64,000 nucleotides of DNA, taken from Adiantum capillus-veneris (Eukaryota; Streptophyta; Polypodiopsida; Polypodiales; Pteridaceae). The notes below the pieces were generated by a model. It was not told the origin of the DNA and did not search any database. It worked only from the letters and a program-made list of their open reading frames with translations. Location: NCBI GenBank assembly GCA_014529385.2, contig CM043964.1, forward strand, positions 133,646,420-133,710,419. The letters are read 5' to 3'. A program made the position numbers and the translations under genes. Below are positions 1 through 12,084 of the stretch, one piece after another (position 1 is the stretch's first letter; each line of letters opens with the position of its first letter).

Positions 1-442
1 CGAAATGTTTCTTCTTCCTCTTCCCTACCCTCATTCCTTGCTAGCTCTCTCCACCTTCGAAGGTGTTTGAGGTCTTGGGACCGAGGCTTTCTTCAAGTTT
101 ATGTTATGTTTGTGATGCATGAAGTTTTCCATCTTCATTGCATCACCTAGGTCACAAGGAACACAAAGACTGTATTGTAACAAGTCTCTCTTAATGGGAG
201 AAATCATAATACAAATGCCTATTGGAGGGGGGACCGGCTCCACATAAATCTGGTCCTCAACTATTGTCATGTTCTCTAAATTCTCTCTCTTGCAAAAGTA
301 TTCTTCATGCCAAGTTAACTAATTGCTATGATTATGTTGCTATCTTCAATTATGTTTACCCGTTATGCTCACAAAGTTATTTCTCAAAAGTACTCTCATT
401 AATTTCCGCTACTCTCAAGTTAAATAGGCCAATTCCATTACA
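1..442 (+). repeat. 5' LTR (3' portion only) of element 1
   Basis: Collinear with 7164-7621 with few substitutions. The right copy has 16 extra bases at about 7251 (GGGATAGTTAAAGCTT), flanked by a short GCTT match, so one LTR suffered a small indel after insertion. The LTR ends in CA just before the primer-binding site. The upstream part lies outside the window. Confidence 0.92.
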
Positions 443-443
443 T

Positions 444-455
444 TGGTATCAGAGC
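444..455 (+). other. Primer-binding site, initiator-tRNA-Met type
   Basis: TGGTATCAGAGC, the usual plant retrotransposon complement of the 3' end of initiator tRNA-Met, lies two bases after the LTR end. It would prime minus-strand cDNA synthesis. Confidence 0.9.
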
Positions 456-851
456 ATTTGGTTTCTCTTTTCTTGCTTAAGAAGAGAGGTCGTAGCCTAT
501 AAATGGTTGATGTTGTTAATTATAATAGGGTAAGTGGAACTGGGATCTATTATCGGTTTTGTTGAGCCCACTATGTGGGGGATGGTGCACACCTCGGGAG
601 CTTTGGACTTAATAATGGAGTCTTTTTAGACTTGCCTACAGCTTTACCATTATTGAGCCATAAGAAGTCCGAAAGGAGCTAGCCCTTGGCAACTCTGCTA
701 TGATAGACCTACTCCTCTACTCTCTATAATTAACCACTTCAAGCCGTGGGTGTAGATACTTAAGAGCCGATTTTCAAAGGCTAAGAGGAGTGGCAACTAA
801 GGTTTTGAATTGCCAAAGCATACACTAAGTACATACATAAATTTTGTTAAC
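456..851 (+). other. Untranslated leader of element 1
   Basis: Sequence between the primer-binding site and the gag start. It has no long open frame in the gag frame and no recognised motif. Packaging signals would be expected here, but I cannot identify one. Confidence 0.6.
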
Positions 852-2741
852 ATGGCTGACAATAATCAAGAGAGTAGAATGAACATTGATAGCTTTGATT
901 TTGCACATGAAGGTGCTAATGATGATGCTCCCATGTTTGTGAATTATCTCGTCACTAGGTTGCAGCAAGCTATGGGCAACCCTGCTTTGCAAGCCGAAGT
1001 TACTCAACAACTTCGTGCTTATGGAATTTCCCTTCCTCTCCAAGAGGAGAGAGAGCTTAGGAGGCCTCTTGAAGAGACCCCCAAAAGAAGACTCTCTCCC
1101 ATTTGAGAGGAGGAATCCAAAGAGCAAGAAAGCAAGGACAGCTTAAGTTCCTCTGAAGATGTGGCTCCACGAAGACGGCGGTCTAGACGATCGCCTACTC
1201 CTCCCAAGAGGAAAAGATCAACACATAGTCCTTCTCCTCATCACTCTAAAAGGCAAGAGAGGAAACAAAGGAAGAAAAGGGCTAGGAAGAGGTCACCCTC
1301 TTCTCCTTCTTCTTCACCTTCCTCCTCTTTCGATGAAAGTTATGGCTATTCTCCTAGAGAATACAAGAGGGGAGGACATCGCAAATCATTTCTTGCATGG
1401 CAAAGGTCACAAAAGCTAAAGAAGTTCAAGGAGGGAGGAAAGAGTATCTCTTTTCTCACCTATGATGGCACCTTCGGTGCTATCGACAAAGTGTTGGCCT
1501 TCATCCAGCAATTTGATGCGGCCTTTGGAGATGAGGGCTTCACAGAGTCCTCCAAGCTACGCCATCTAGCTATGCACTTCCAAAAATCAGCTCGTCAATG
1601 GTGGGCTAGCCTTCGTGGAAATGGTGAAGCCCCAAAGACATGGAAAACTCTATGAGTTTCCATCATGAAGCAATTCCTTGCAAGCGATGCAAAGGACAAA
1701 GTGCTTACCGAATGGCGCAGCTTAAAGCTCCTCTCCCATGAGTCTATCCACAAATATGTAGACAAGTTTTGGGATTTACATCTCAAGGCTACTGTCTTTC
1801 AAAATATAGACTTTGCCGAGCAAAGGCAACAATTATGTGTGGGATTACCTGAAGAGATGGCCAAATACATCAACTCTCAACGGCCTGCTACTATTACCGA
1901 AGTAATCCATCATACCATGGTTGCTTCACGCATCAATTTCCATCAAGGGGCTAGACGTAATGTCAAGCCCATGGAAAACAAAGACAAAAATGATGCAAAG
2001 GGGAAAGCCAATGCTCAAAATAATTCCCAAGTCACTTCCAACAACAACAACAACAACAACAACAATCGGTCCAAGGAGAAGGGAGTTTACAAAGGTAAAA
2101 GTAAACTCTCTCCTGAAGAGCTTGAAGCTTTTCACAAGGACCATAAGTGTTTCAAGTGTGGGGAGCAAGGACATGGCTATCGTTCTTGCCCCAAGAAGAA
2201 TACTCGCAATGAGACTCCTAGGGATGCCACCATCGAAGCTCCAAAAGAGGATGCTCATTGCAAAGGATCATCACTCTCCTATGCTTGGGGAAAGGTAAGA
2301 GAGCATGATGCCTTCATCTTGTTTGACCCTGGCTCTACTCTCAACTTCATATCAATAGAGTTGGCCACCAAGTTGGGCATTCAAGCTTTTGAGATGGGAG
2401 ATATAGTAGTAGCTGATGCAACTTTCAAGGGACAACAAGCCTCCGTTACTCCCTTGATTGGGAAGTTGAGGATTCATGTCCAAAGCTATGTCGACAAAGA
2501 AGACTTCTTCATCTCTCCTCTCCAACATCAGGATGTTATCCTAGGGGCACCATGGTTTGATCGCATGGCTGCCAACATGAAGTTCCCTGAAAGGAGAATT
2601 TACTTCACCTATAGGGGAAAGAACATGTATATAGATGCTAGTGAGAGTGGTCGCACTATTCCACTTGTAAATCCTCTTGCTTTTGATAAGTCAATAAAGA
2701 GCTCAGTTTCTGTGTACATGATTTTGTCAAAGAGTCTCTAA
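852..2741 (+). pseudogene. gag-protease of element 1 (two in-frame stops)
   Basis: Gag packages the RNA and the protease would process the polyprotein. I start at the ATG at 852 (MADNNQES); an ATG at 810 is in the same frame. One frame runs to 2741, broken by TGA at 1104-1106 and 1653-1655. The inverted relative has Arg at the second site, so that stop is a CGA to TGA change. In order: an Arg/Ser-rich basic segment (about 1161-1320), capsid-like region (1440-1900), a short Asn run from a CAA/CAACAAC repeat (2041-2065), a CCHC zinc knuckle beginning CFKCGEQGHG (about 2148-2190), and a retropepsin site DPGSTLNFIS (about 2325). The frame ends early at 2741; homologous protein continues in another frame. 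Confidence 0.88.
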
Positions 2742-3530
2742 AAGATACTAATGCTTCATCAAATGTAAATGATAGGAATCAAGAAGAGTTAGACTTGTCT
2801 AATTTTCTAAAAGGATTCCAAGATGTGTTCATTGATGATATCCCTATGGACTTACCTCCAAACGAGGGGATGATGACCATCGTATTGAGCTCCTTCCTGG
2901 AAGCTCACCACCTAACAAGCCTCCTTATCGATTCTCACAAGCTCAACAAGAGGAGATCATGAGGCAAGTACAAGAACTGGTAGACAAAGGGATGGTGAGG
3001 CCTAGTTCCTCTCCCTTTTTTTCTCCAGTCCTTTTAGTGCAAAAGAAAGATGGTACATACCGTATGTGTGTGGACTATCGAGCACTAAACCATATCACTA
3101 TCAAAAACAGATTTCCCGTACCTCGGGTAGAAGATATGATTGATAAGCTACAAGGTGCTACCTACTTCAGTAGGATTGATCTTAAGAGTGGCTATCATCA
3201 AATAAGGATAGTGGATGAAGATATCTTAAAGACCGCATTTCGCACAACGTTTGGTCTTTATGAATATCTAGTCATGCCTTTTGGCTTGACTAATGCAGTA
3301 GCTACGTTCAATTGTTTGATGGAGAAAATTTTTAGACAATATATTGTAAATTCACTGGAGTGTTCTTTGATGATATCATCATCTACTCCAAATCTTTGGA
3401 GGAACATAAGCAACATCTCCAAGTGATTTTTCAAGCATTGAGGGAGAACAAGCTTTATCTCAACCAAAAGAAAAGTGAATTCTTCCTTCAAGAGATTTAG
3501 TACCTAGGTCATATTATCTCTAACGTTGGT
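2713..3530 (+). pseudogene. Reverse transcriptase domain of element 1, frameshifted
   Basis: The linker between protease and RT (LDLSNFLKGFQDVF) continues in a frame different from gag-protease, then shifts again near 2855 where a base is missing relative to the inverted relative. From 2959 the RT reads well: [18 protein letters not shown], then [15 protein letters not shown] with its catalytic Asp, then [10 protein letters not shown] further frameshift near 3350 puts the second catalytic motif ([10 protein letters not shown]) in a different frame. A stop at about 3498 precedes the thumb region. RT would copy the element RNA into cDNA; this copy cannot make an intact one. Confidence 0.9.
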
Positions 3531-3536
3531 ATCCAA

Positions 3537-4142
3537 ATGGATGCATCAAAGTTAGAGGTAATAAAAACATGGCCTAACCCAAGAAATATACATGAGCTAA
3601 GAAGATTTATTGGTATGTGTGCATACTATAGACGCTTCATAGAAAAATTCTCTCAAGTAGCAGGACCACTACACGACTTAACTAAGAAGAACGTTAAGTT
3701 TGTATGGACTGCTAAGGAGAAAAATGCTTTTGAAAAACTCAAAGAGAAGCTTACTTCCCAACCAGTCCTCGTCCTTCCGGATCTCTCAAAGCCATTTGAG
3801 TTCCAATGTGATGCTTGTGGTGATTGCCTTGGAGCGGTTTTGCTTCAAGAAGGGCATGCCATAGCATATGAGAGCCGAAGGCTCAATAGTGATGAACGAG
3901 TCTTGGGCATTTATGAGAAAGAGCTTTTAGATGTTCTACATGCCCTAGACACATGGAAGCACTACCTATTGGGGACTCCATTTATCCTACGAACCGACCA
4001 CCAAAGTCTCAAGTATTTCATGACGCAAACCAAGCTTTCCGACAAACAAATGAGGTGGGAAAATTTTCTTTCGCAATTTAATTTCCATATTGCTCACATA
4101 GCTGGTAAACACAATCAAGTTGCCGATGCACTTTCACGATGA
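3537..4142 (+). pseudogene. RT thumb/connection and RNase H of element 1
   Basis: An open stretch of about 200 residues carries the RT thumb (IHELRRFIGMCAYYRRFI), then RNase H signatures: FQCDACGDCLGAVLLQ (the usual DAS is DAC), YEKELLDVLHALDTWKHYL, TDHQSLKYF, and the end motif HNQVADALSR. RNase H removes the RNA strand during cDNA synthesis. It stops at TGA (4140-4142) right after ALSR, where the related inverted element continues with Gln-Pro, so the stop is a lesion inside a once continuous pol. Confidence 0.88.
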
Positions 4143-4157
4143 CCAAAAGTTAATGCG

Positions 4158-5183
4158 GTGTCTATAGCTACTCACAATGACCTATCATCTATGATAGATG
4201 AGTATGCTACTGACCCTGACTTTAGAGACATAATGTCAGCCCTGGCTTTGGGGAAGAAAGAGGAACCATTCACCTTGCAGGATGGTTATCTTCTCCACGG
4301 CAATAGGCTATGTGTTACCCATTCCCTTCGTGAGAAAGTTATGTATGAATCCCATGCTCCTCCATATGCGGGGCATAGAGGTATTCAACCTACTCTCCGA
4401 GGAGTAGAGACGTACTTCTATTGGCCTACCATAAAAGTGGACATACAAGAGTATGTATCAAAATGTGTAGTATGCCAAAAAACCAAGTATGATAGAGGGA
4501 CGCAACCTAGATTACTCCAGCCATTACCTATTCCAAATTCACCATGGGAGAGTATATCCATGGATTTCATCTTTGGATTACCCAAGTCTATCCATGGGAA
4601 TACAGGAATATGGACAATAGTCGACAGGTTTAGCAAGCAAGCACATTTTATTCCTGTCAAAAAGACTATTAAGGCACACCAAATGGCAACTCTCTTCATA
4701 TCTCAAATTTTCAAGCACCATGGATTACCCACATCCATCGTGTCAGATAGAGATCCTAGAATGATCAGTAATTTCTGGAAAGGTCTCTTTGAAAATCTAG
4801 GAACAAGATTGAATTTCTCTTCGGCCTATCACCCACAAACGGATGGCCAAAGTGAGATAGCCAATCTTACGATACTTGATCTACTCAAGACTTATGTTAC
4901 CGAAGTAGATCAACGCTCACAATGGGAAAAGTACTTACCTCTTGTAGAGTATGCCTACATGAATACTGTACATACTTCTATGGGAAAAGCACCTTTTGAG
5001 ATCATTGAGGGAAGACCTAAAAGTCCCTTGCTACTCAAAGTACATGGGAAGATCTTCGCCACCGATGAGTATAGCCGTGACCTACAAGAATCTTTTCAAA
5101 AGATCAGGGAGGCTATATCCATCTCTCAACAAAGGAAAAAAGTTGCTGCTGATAAGCACAGAAGAGCCTTAATGTTCAAATAA
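4158..5183 (+). pseudogene. Integrase of element 1
   Basis: Integrase inserts the cDNA into the chromosome. The zinc-binding HHCC region is visible (HAPPYAGHRGIQ, then CVVCQK). The catalytic core shows the first Asp in SMDFIFGLPKS, the second in IVSDRDPRM, and the Glu in HPQTDGQSEIAN, so D,D(35)E is complete. A GPY-like segment follows up to the stop at 5181-5183, after MFK. Homologous sequence continues downstream with further breaks. It is the best preserved domain of this copy. Confidence 0.9.
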
Positions 5184-5640
5184 AATGATTGGGTCTTACT
5201 CAAGTTTCCTAAGGCTCGATTAAGGCAAACGACGGGAAAAAATCCTACGGGCCATCAAAAGTATTATGCTAAACTAGCAAAAAGATACTATGGTCCTTTC
5301 AAATCTTGAAGCCCATCAATGAGACGGCTTATCAACTCAAGTTGCCCAAGCATTGGCTCCTACACAATGACTTTCATGTAAGCCTACTTAAGCCCTACAA
5401 AGGAGAGCCACCAAGTGAACCAATTATTGAAGACCCTCCCAAAGTTGAAGACCAATAAGAGGTGCTACAACCCGAAGCTGCCCTTCGGCATGAAGACAAG
5501 ATACTACGACATGGTAAGATTATCCAACGGTATCTTATTAAGTTCAAAAATTATCCTTTTGAAGATGCTAGATGGATGCAAGGAGTACAGCTTAAGGATA
5601 GTATGAACCTTGTCAATGCTTACAATGCTACATTAGACTA
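5184..5640 (+). pseudogene. Integrase C-terminus and chromodomain of element 1
   Basis: After the integrase stop, homologous protein resumes with shifts: INETAYQLKLPKHWLLHNDF (about 5310-5370), a Pro-rich linker, then a chromodomain-like block with YLIKFKNYPFEDARWM at about 5536-5580 and the tail LVNAYNATLD ending near 5640. Integrase chromodomains are known to steer chromoviruses toward particular chromatin. The same block is in the inverted relative at about 10570-10760 on the minus strand. Confidence 0.78.
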
Positions 5641-6000
5641 AGCAAATGTACAAATTTCTTTTAAATGACTCATGTTTTTGTCTTATAAGACTAGTCCTCT
5701 TTTTAATTGTGCACAAATTTAACTAGTATGCATGCTTAGAATCATGTTTGTGATGACGACGTCTCTCAAACACCAAGTAGAATTTGTCACTCTACTTTGA
5801 GAGAATGAAATAGACTAAAGACCAGACATGCTTGCGGCAGCTATGTCTCCCAAGCACCAAATGGATTAGTCATCCATCTTGGAAAGATGTCGTAGGGTAA
5901 AAAGGGATCCTCTACCCGCTAAGTACGATTGACTAATGACTAAGGATTTATCTCTTCTACCTCATAGTCAAGGACGACTATGATTTCAAGAGAGAGGTAA
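5641..6000 (+). other. 3' untranslated segment and polypurine tract of element 1
   Basis: Non-coding stretch between pol and the 3' LTR. A purine-rich run, AAGAGAGAGGTAA at 5988-6000, abuts the LTR start and is the likely plus-strand primer. No other feature seen. Confidence 0.7.
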
Positions 6001-7621
6001 TGTCATAAAATCTAATATCTAACCAACCCAAATGATTTTCTCATATTAAATTGATCACTTAATGTGGGAGAATAAACGGGAACAAGTGTTAAGATATAGA
6101 TATGTGCTTATAGATCTATCTCAACACGGGGCCAATGGTAAAGGGGCCCAAATGGGAGATGGTCTATCAAAGAGCAAGGCTAACCAATGGAGCATAATAC
6201 CTTAGGGTTAGCTTCATTGAAGACCTCCAATAATGTGTGTAAAAGTCCTTTGACCTTAGGTAAGCTAGGGCTGAGCTTGAGGTGGGAACCTGGCCCAAGC
6301 TCGAGGTGCTTGTCGTGCTTGAGGTGCTTGTCCTGCTTGAGGTGCTTGATTAAGGTGCTTGAGGTGCTTAATTTGCTACATGCTTGAGGTGCTTGACTTG
6401 CTACATGATTAAGGTACTTGAGGTGCTTTGACAAGCTTTCCTGAGATGCTTGTGGGAATACCCCCTAGTCCAAGTGCTTAGTCATGCTTGATGACTAAGG
6501 TGCTTGAGCACCAAAGTCAAAAAGGATCTCTACAAAGAGGGGGGCGAGCCCTTTTCCTAGGGGCTAGAGAGAGAACACACACTCACACACACAAGGAAGG
6601 CCCAAGCTTGAAGAGGCAGCAAGGACACATGTCAGGCCCCTACCTATGTTACCTTCATGAGATGCCTGAAACCTATTGGTTGGCCACCCAAGGGGTCCAA
6701 TAGTAATTTAGGAGATTCAATTAATTGATTTAGCATTTATCTAGCCCTCTCTCTCAAAGGGGAAAGGGGGACACTTGTCTCAAGGCTACCCCTACTGCTT
6801 GTAATGCCTCCTGCTCATGATTGGCTAGGCCTGGAGGGGTCCAATGAGCTTCAAGCATGAGCTACAAGGGGGGGGGGGGGGGGTCGACCCAAATAAGCTA
6901 GGGGGATGCTTAGGGGGTCCACTCACCCACACACACTCACAAAAACTCTCATTGTATGCTATGCAAAGTGCAAGAGCTCCCTCTCCTTCTCCAAGCAAGT
7001 AGAGGTTGAGAGCCTACACCAACACTCTTGGCTATGGAGTGCAAATCCAACCAAGAGCCATGCTTCAATTCTTAATCTTGCCATCTCCTTCTTCTTCATT
7101 ACTATGCTATTATGTATGCTAGCAACAAGAGTATGATAAGTGAGGAACTAATTCTTTCTCCTACGAAATGTTTCTTTTTCCTCTTCCCTATCCTCATTCC
7201 CTGCTAGCTCTCTCCACCTTCGAAGGTGTTTGAGGTCTTGGGACTGAGGCTTGGGATAGTTAAAGCTTTCTTCAAGTTTATGTTATGTTTGTGATGCATG
7301 AAGTTTTCCATCTTCATTGCATCACCTAGGTCACAAGGAACACAAAGACTGTATTGTAACAAGTCTCTCTTAATGGGAGAAATCATAATACAAATGTCTA
7401 TTGGAGGGGGGACCGGCTCCACATAAATCCGGTCCTCAACTGTTGTCATGTTCTCTAAATTCTCTCTCTTGCAAAAGTATTGTTCATGCCAAGTTAACTA
7501 ATTGCTATGATTATGTTGCTATCTTCAATTATGTTTACCTGTTATGCTCACAAAGTTATTTCTCAAAAGTACTCTCATTAATTTCCGCTACTCTCAAGTT
7601 AAATAGGCCAATTCCATTATA
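6001..7621 (+). repeat. 3' LTR of element 1
   Basis: Begins TGTCATAA directly after the polypurine tract and ends at the point matching the 5' LTR end (CATTACA on the left, CATTATA here). Length is about 1.62 kb. It contains a degenerate GAGGTGCTTG minisatellite (6290-6500), a 16-base G run (6868-6883) and short CA-rich tracts. Confidence 0.88.
6290..6500 (+). repeat. Degenerate short tandem repeat in the 3' LTR
   Basis: Reiterations of a unit close to CTTGAGGTGCTTG with inserts such as TCGTG, TCCTG and CTACATG. It lies in the U3 part of the LTR, where promoter and enhancer repeats of plant elements are often found. Confidence 0.75.
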
Positions 7622-9239
7622 GAAGAACAACCAAACCTTAGAGAAAAGATGGTTGACGTACCCGCAACCCAAAATTGAAATGAGAAGATTAAAAATGTAA
7701 TGCAGCCAAAAACATTAAACATTCCTAAACAAGAAGTGATGATACCTCAAAAGGAGTAGGAAAGTAATCACAAAGAGAAAAAAAATGATGAACTAATGAG
7801 ACCTAAAAATGAAACACCATTGGATACAAGGGTAGTAGCAATCACAACTGATGAGGCCAGGTCTCAAGAAATGCCGCAAGTCTTGTTGGAAACAATTAGA
7901 AATCACAAAGATGCTAATGTGACTTTCAAGTGTGCACCCATCCTATAAATCAATATGGAATATGAGATTTATCATGGGGATATACAGTCATTGTATGGGA
8001 ATGCAGGGATAGAAGTGTCGGCAGAGAGAAAACTTGAAACATTGAAGACTTTACTGTCTTTTATAGGGGAGCATGAGACAAAATCAAAGGTCAAGATTGT
8101 ATCTTCTGAATGGATATCAATTCCATAGATGATGGACACAAAGAGCCTCCACAAATTGATGTCATATCCTGTAAGATGTACCATCACTCTCTTGGAAGTC
8201 ATGTAGATCAAACCACATCTATGGAGCCAGTTGGGAAAATTTTGGAAATAATGGGGCTGAAAATCCCTCCTCAAAATGATTTTGTAGATGAAAACATGGG
8301 TAAACTACACCAGAGAACCAAAAGCAAAACGTGTGTCAGTAAACAAGGTGGACAATTTTTGCGAAGGTGAAGAAGGAAACACCACCTTACCACTAGAGCA
8401 CTAGCCGAGCTGGAGTAGCCATAGCTACAAAAGAAATATGGGAGAAGTAGGGAGACCAGGTCTTGAGAAGACATGAATGAAATTGCAACATGCAGATGGA
8501 TTTGTTGAAATACCTTTGGGTATGCTGGAGCAGATAATTGTATCGTCTTGTGGGATTGAATATGACCATGTTTTTTCCATATTGGAATTTTGTAAGAGCA
8601 ACAACTTTGACGTTATTTGGGGTGTTATTTTGGGGCGACCATTTATGAGTCAACTCAAAATGGTGCAAGATTGGGGCTACAACCACCTTTGCTTGATGCA
8701 TAGGGGCATAACAACAAGGGTCAACATCAACGATCACAACTATAGAGATGTTAATCGAACTTATTGTAGTGTGGATAGTGTGTTGTGCTCTCTACAGTGG
8801 GTGCTCCTCAATGCAATGTGCGTGACATCTCACTCAAACAGAATGAAAACATAGGAAACAGTAGATAACGACAAATCAACAGTGAGATACAAGAGCAAAC
8901 CAGAACATATGGAGTCGACTATCTCAAAGGAACCAGTACAGACTTTGGCGTGATAGCACATTCAACTCCAACCAAAATTCATAGGTACAATGGGGGTGTC
9001 AAGGCTCATATGTGCAAGAATGGTGCATACATGGTGTGTGTATCAACTCTCCCCTCTAGATGACGACGCTGGACCATAGATGAAGAAGATTTTCTCGATG
9101 ACCCAATAGCTACGACTCATATGTACCGCCATAAAGAGCCACCAACGGCTCATAAATTTCAGTCATCTAAGTATATCTCCAAATTGAGTGGTGGTGGTGA
9201 CCTGGCCACGATGTCCACTACACCACCGTCCGTATCCGT
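7622..9239 (+). pseudogene. Decayed gypsy-type retropepsin region of another element
   Basis: Follows the 3' LTR of element 1 directly. An open stretch at 8477-8854 resembles the C-terminal half of a retroelement aspartic protease: ADGFVEIPLGMLE, then IEYDHVFSILEF, then VILGRPFMSQLKMVQDWG. The last block resembles ILGRPWL...VQDW in the protease of element A. No active-site Asp block is visible upstream, where 7622-8400 shows only short broken frames. 8855-9239 holds nothing else I can identify. It is probably a fragment of a different gypsy element into which element 1 inserted. Confidence 0.6.
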
Positions 9240-10231
9240 GCCACGTGTCACTGCCCAGACCAGACCAACTGTACTTGGTGTAGGCCTCCCTTCTCAAAAG
9301 CTTCTGGAAGATGATGAGCTTTCCATTAAAGCTTGGAGAAGGAGAGAGAGTACTTTGCTCCACACATGAGTTGTGTGAGTGTGTGTGTGATAATTCCTTA
9401 CAAAAATCAGTCCCCCTCTCTCTCTTGGTCGACCCCTCTTGCTAATTGCTCATGCTAGCATCCCATTGGCCCCTGTGAAGCTTAGACAATCATAAATTAG
9501 AAGCATAATTTCTAGTCTTGTGACATGTGTCCCCCTTTCCCCTTTTATGAGAGCTTTAGGTATTTAAATAATTCAATTAAACTCTCATTGGACCTCTTAG
9601 TCTTTTGGCCAATAGGAACCTGGCAAACCATTGGTTTGCTGAATGCTCATTAGACTCCTTGGTAGACTGTCCAATAGTCTTCTATAGAACTTAATTTCTA
9701 TTAGTTCTTTTATCAAAACTAAATTTACTTTAGCCTAATTCTCATTGGTCCACCTCTCTGGCCATCCAATAGGATTTGAATGCACCTTGGGGCAAACTGG
9801 GCTAGGAACCTAACATGTGTCCACTATGCCCTTTGTGTAAAGGGAGCTTGGAAGAGTGTGTGTGTGTTTCTCTCTCATCCCCTACAAAAATGGATCGCCC
9901 TCTCCTTGATAGGGATGTGGGAAGACTTTTGAGTCTTCCCACAAGCATCCAACTCTCCCTAAGGCTTGACCATTGAGCATTTCAGTTAATTTTGGAACCT
10001 AAGCTTTTTGGAAGTCTTAATGGGCTGAACCTTAGGGTCTTTAAAGCCCATTGATGCACATTGCTCTTTTGTAGATGGTCCCTCTTTGGATCCCTATTCT
10101 GCCTCCTTTGGATCCCTACTTAGACTTGTCTGCTAGCCTTACCAATCTTCTAGCTAGTACTTTCCCATATTAAATGATCAGTTTAAGATGAGAAAATCAT
10201 ATAAGAGAATTAGAGATTAGTTATTATGACA
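9240..10231 (-). repeat. Partial 3' LTR of element 2
   Basis: Starts (minus) at 10231 with TGTCATAA after a purine tract like that of element 1. It can be followed to about 9240 through features shared with the element 1 LTR, including a GTCGACC block (about 9429) and a CTCTCCTTCTCCAAGC block (about 9335). The remaining LTR end is not recognisable. Two similar GTGTGTGTG plus CTACAAAAAT / TTACAAAAAT segments (about 9372 and 9860) suggest an internal duplication. Confidence 0.7.
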
Positions 10232-10569
10232 TTACCTCTCTCTTGAAATCATAGTCGTCCTCGACTATGAGGTAGAGATGATAAAGCCTATTCATTAGTC
10301 CTTTTTCTAGCGGGTAGAGGATCCCTATTTACCCTGCGACATTGTTCTGGATGACTAACCATTTGGTGCTTGAGAGCCTAAGCTACCGCAAGCATGTCTA
10401 CACATCGGTCCTTTCAATATTCCATAGTAGAGCTACAAGCTCTACTTGGTGTTCGGGATAGTCATATCCGCAAACATGATCCTAAGCATGCATACTTCTT
10501 AACATGTGTGCACTATAAAGAAAAAGAGAGTCTTATAAGACAAAAACTTTGTTCATTAAACATATTTAC

Positions 10570-12083
10570 ATTTGCTTACTCTAGGGAAGCATTGTAAGCA
10601 TTGACAAGGTTTAGGTCATCCTTTAATTGTATGCCTTCCATCCATGTAGCATCTTCAAAAGGATAGTTCTTAAACTTAATAAGATACCATCGGATAATCT
10701 TACTGCCTCTCAATACCTTGTCTTCATGTCGGAGAATGGACTTGGGCTGCGACACCTCTTCTTGGTCCTCAATCTCCGGTGGGTCTTAAATAGTTGGTTC
10801 TTGAGGTGGCTCTCCTTTGTAAGGCTTTAATAGGCTCACATGGAAAGCATTGTGTATGAGCCAATGATTGGGAAACTTGAGTTGATAGGCCATCTCATTC
10901 ATTGGTCTGAGAATCTAGAAGGGACCACAATACCTTTTTGCTAACTTATCATAGTACTTTTGGTGTCCCGTAGGATTCTTGCAAGTTGTGTGCCTTAATC
11001 GAGCCTTGGGAAATTTAAGCAAGACCCAATCATTTTGTTTAAAGGCTTGATCTCTTTTGTGCTTATTAGCAACAACCTTTTTCCTTTGCTGTGAGATAGA
11101 GATAGCATCCTTAATCTTTTGGAAAGATTCTTGTAGGTCTCGGCTATACTCATCTGCAACAAAGATCTTCCCATGTACCTTAAGTAGTAGGGGACTTTTG
11201 GATCTTCCCTCAATTGCCTCGAGAGGTGATTTTCCCATGGAGGTATTTACAATGTTATTGTAGTATAGTCCACTAAGGGTAAGTACTTCTCCCATTGGGA
11301 CCTTTGATTTGCTTCTGTGACATAAGCTTTTAGTAGATCAAGAATTCACTTTGGCTAGTTGGCTATCTCACTTTGGCCATCCGTTTGCAGGTGATAGACT
11401 GAGGAGAAATTTAGCCTTGTGCTAAATTTTCAAAGAGACCCTTCCAAAAATTACTGGTGATTGTAGGATCTCCATCCGACACTATGGACATTGGTAAGCC
11501 ATGGTACTTGAAGATTTGTGATATGAAGAGGGTTGCCATTTGATGGACTTTGATAATCTTTTTCATAGGTATAAAATGAGCATTTTTGTTGAACATGTCT
11601 ACTATGGTCCATTTCCCCATACTCCCATGGATAGACTTGGGCAATCCAAAGATAAAATCATGGATATTCTCTCCGATAGTGAATCAAGGATTGGCAAAGG
11701 TTGAAGCAAACTAGGTTGCTTCCCCCTATCAAACTTCATCTTTTGACAAACCACACATTTGGAGACATACTCTTGTATGTTCATTTTCATGGTAGGCCCA
11801 TAGAAGTAGGTTTCTATCCCTCTTAGGGTAGCTTGAATCCCTCTATGCCCCGCATAAGGAGGAGCATGTGATTCATGCATCGAGCATACATCACTTTCTC
11901 ACGTAGTGAGCTAGTAACACATAGCCTATTGCCATACAAAAGATAACCATCTTGTAGGGTAAATGGTTCCTCTTTCTTCCCTAGTGCAAGGGCTGAAATC
12001 ACATCCTTGAAATTGAGATTATTAGCGTACTCATATATCATAATAGATAGATCATTGTGAGTAACGATTGATACCGCATTCAC
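10570..12083 (-). pseudogene. Integrase and chromodomain of element 2
   Basis: Minus-strand pieces match the element 1 integrase: N-terminal region at 12083-11823, HHCC region at 11880-11730 (HAPPYAGHRGIQ, CVVCQK), catalytic core at 11644-11411 (second Asp in IVSDGDP), C-terminal region at 11295-10915. The chromodomain block YLIKFKNYPFEDATWM lies near 10690-10640. At least four frame breaks occur, and the stretch that should hold the catalytic Glu (about 11410-11300) is out of frame. Confidence 0.82.
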
Positions 12084-12084
12084 T

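Larger units (their letters stand above)
1..7621 (+). mobile_element. Ty3/gypsy chromovirus-like LTR retrotransposon (element 1), 5' end outside window
   Basis: The order is partial 5' LTR, tRNA-Met-type primer-binding site, gag with zinc knuckle, retropepsin, RT, RNase H, integrase, C-terminal chromodomain, purine-rich tract and 3' LTR. That is the Ty3/gypsy gene order, and the chromodomain places it among chromoviruses. The first 442 bases match 7164-7621, so the left LTR is cut by the window edge and its target-site duplication cannot be checked. Several stops and frameshifts break gag and pol, so this copy cannot encode its own proteins. A related element lies inverted at 9240-14835. Confidence 0.93.

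Noticed and set aside
7972-8474. Overlapping open frames on both strands at 7.9-8.5 kb as a host gene
   Set aside because: They are short, lack recognisable domains, and lie beside clear retropepsin debris.
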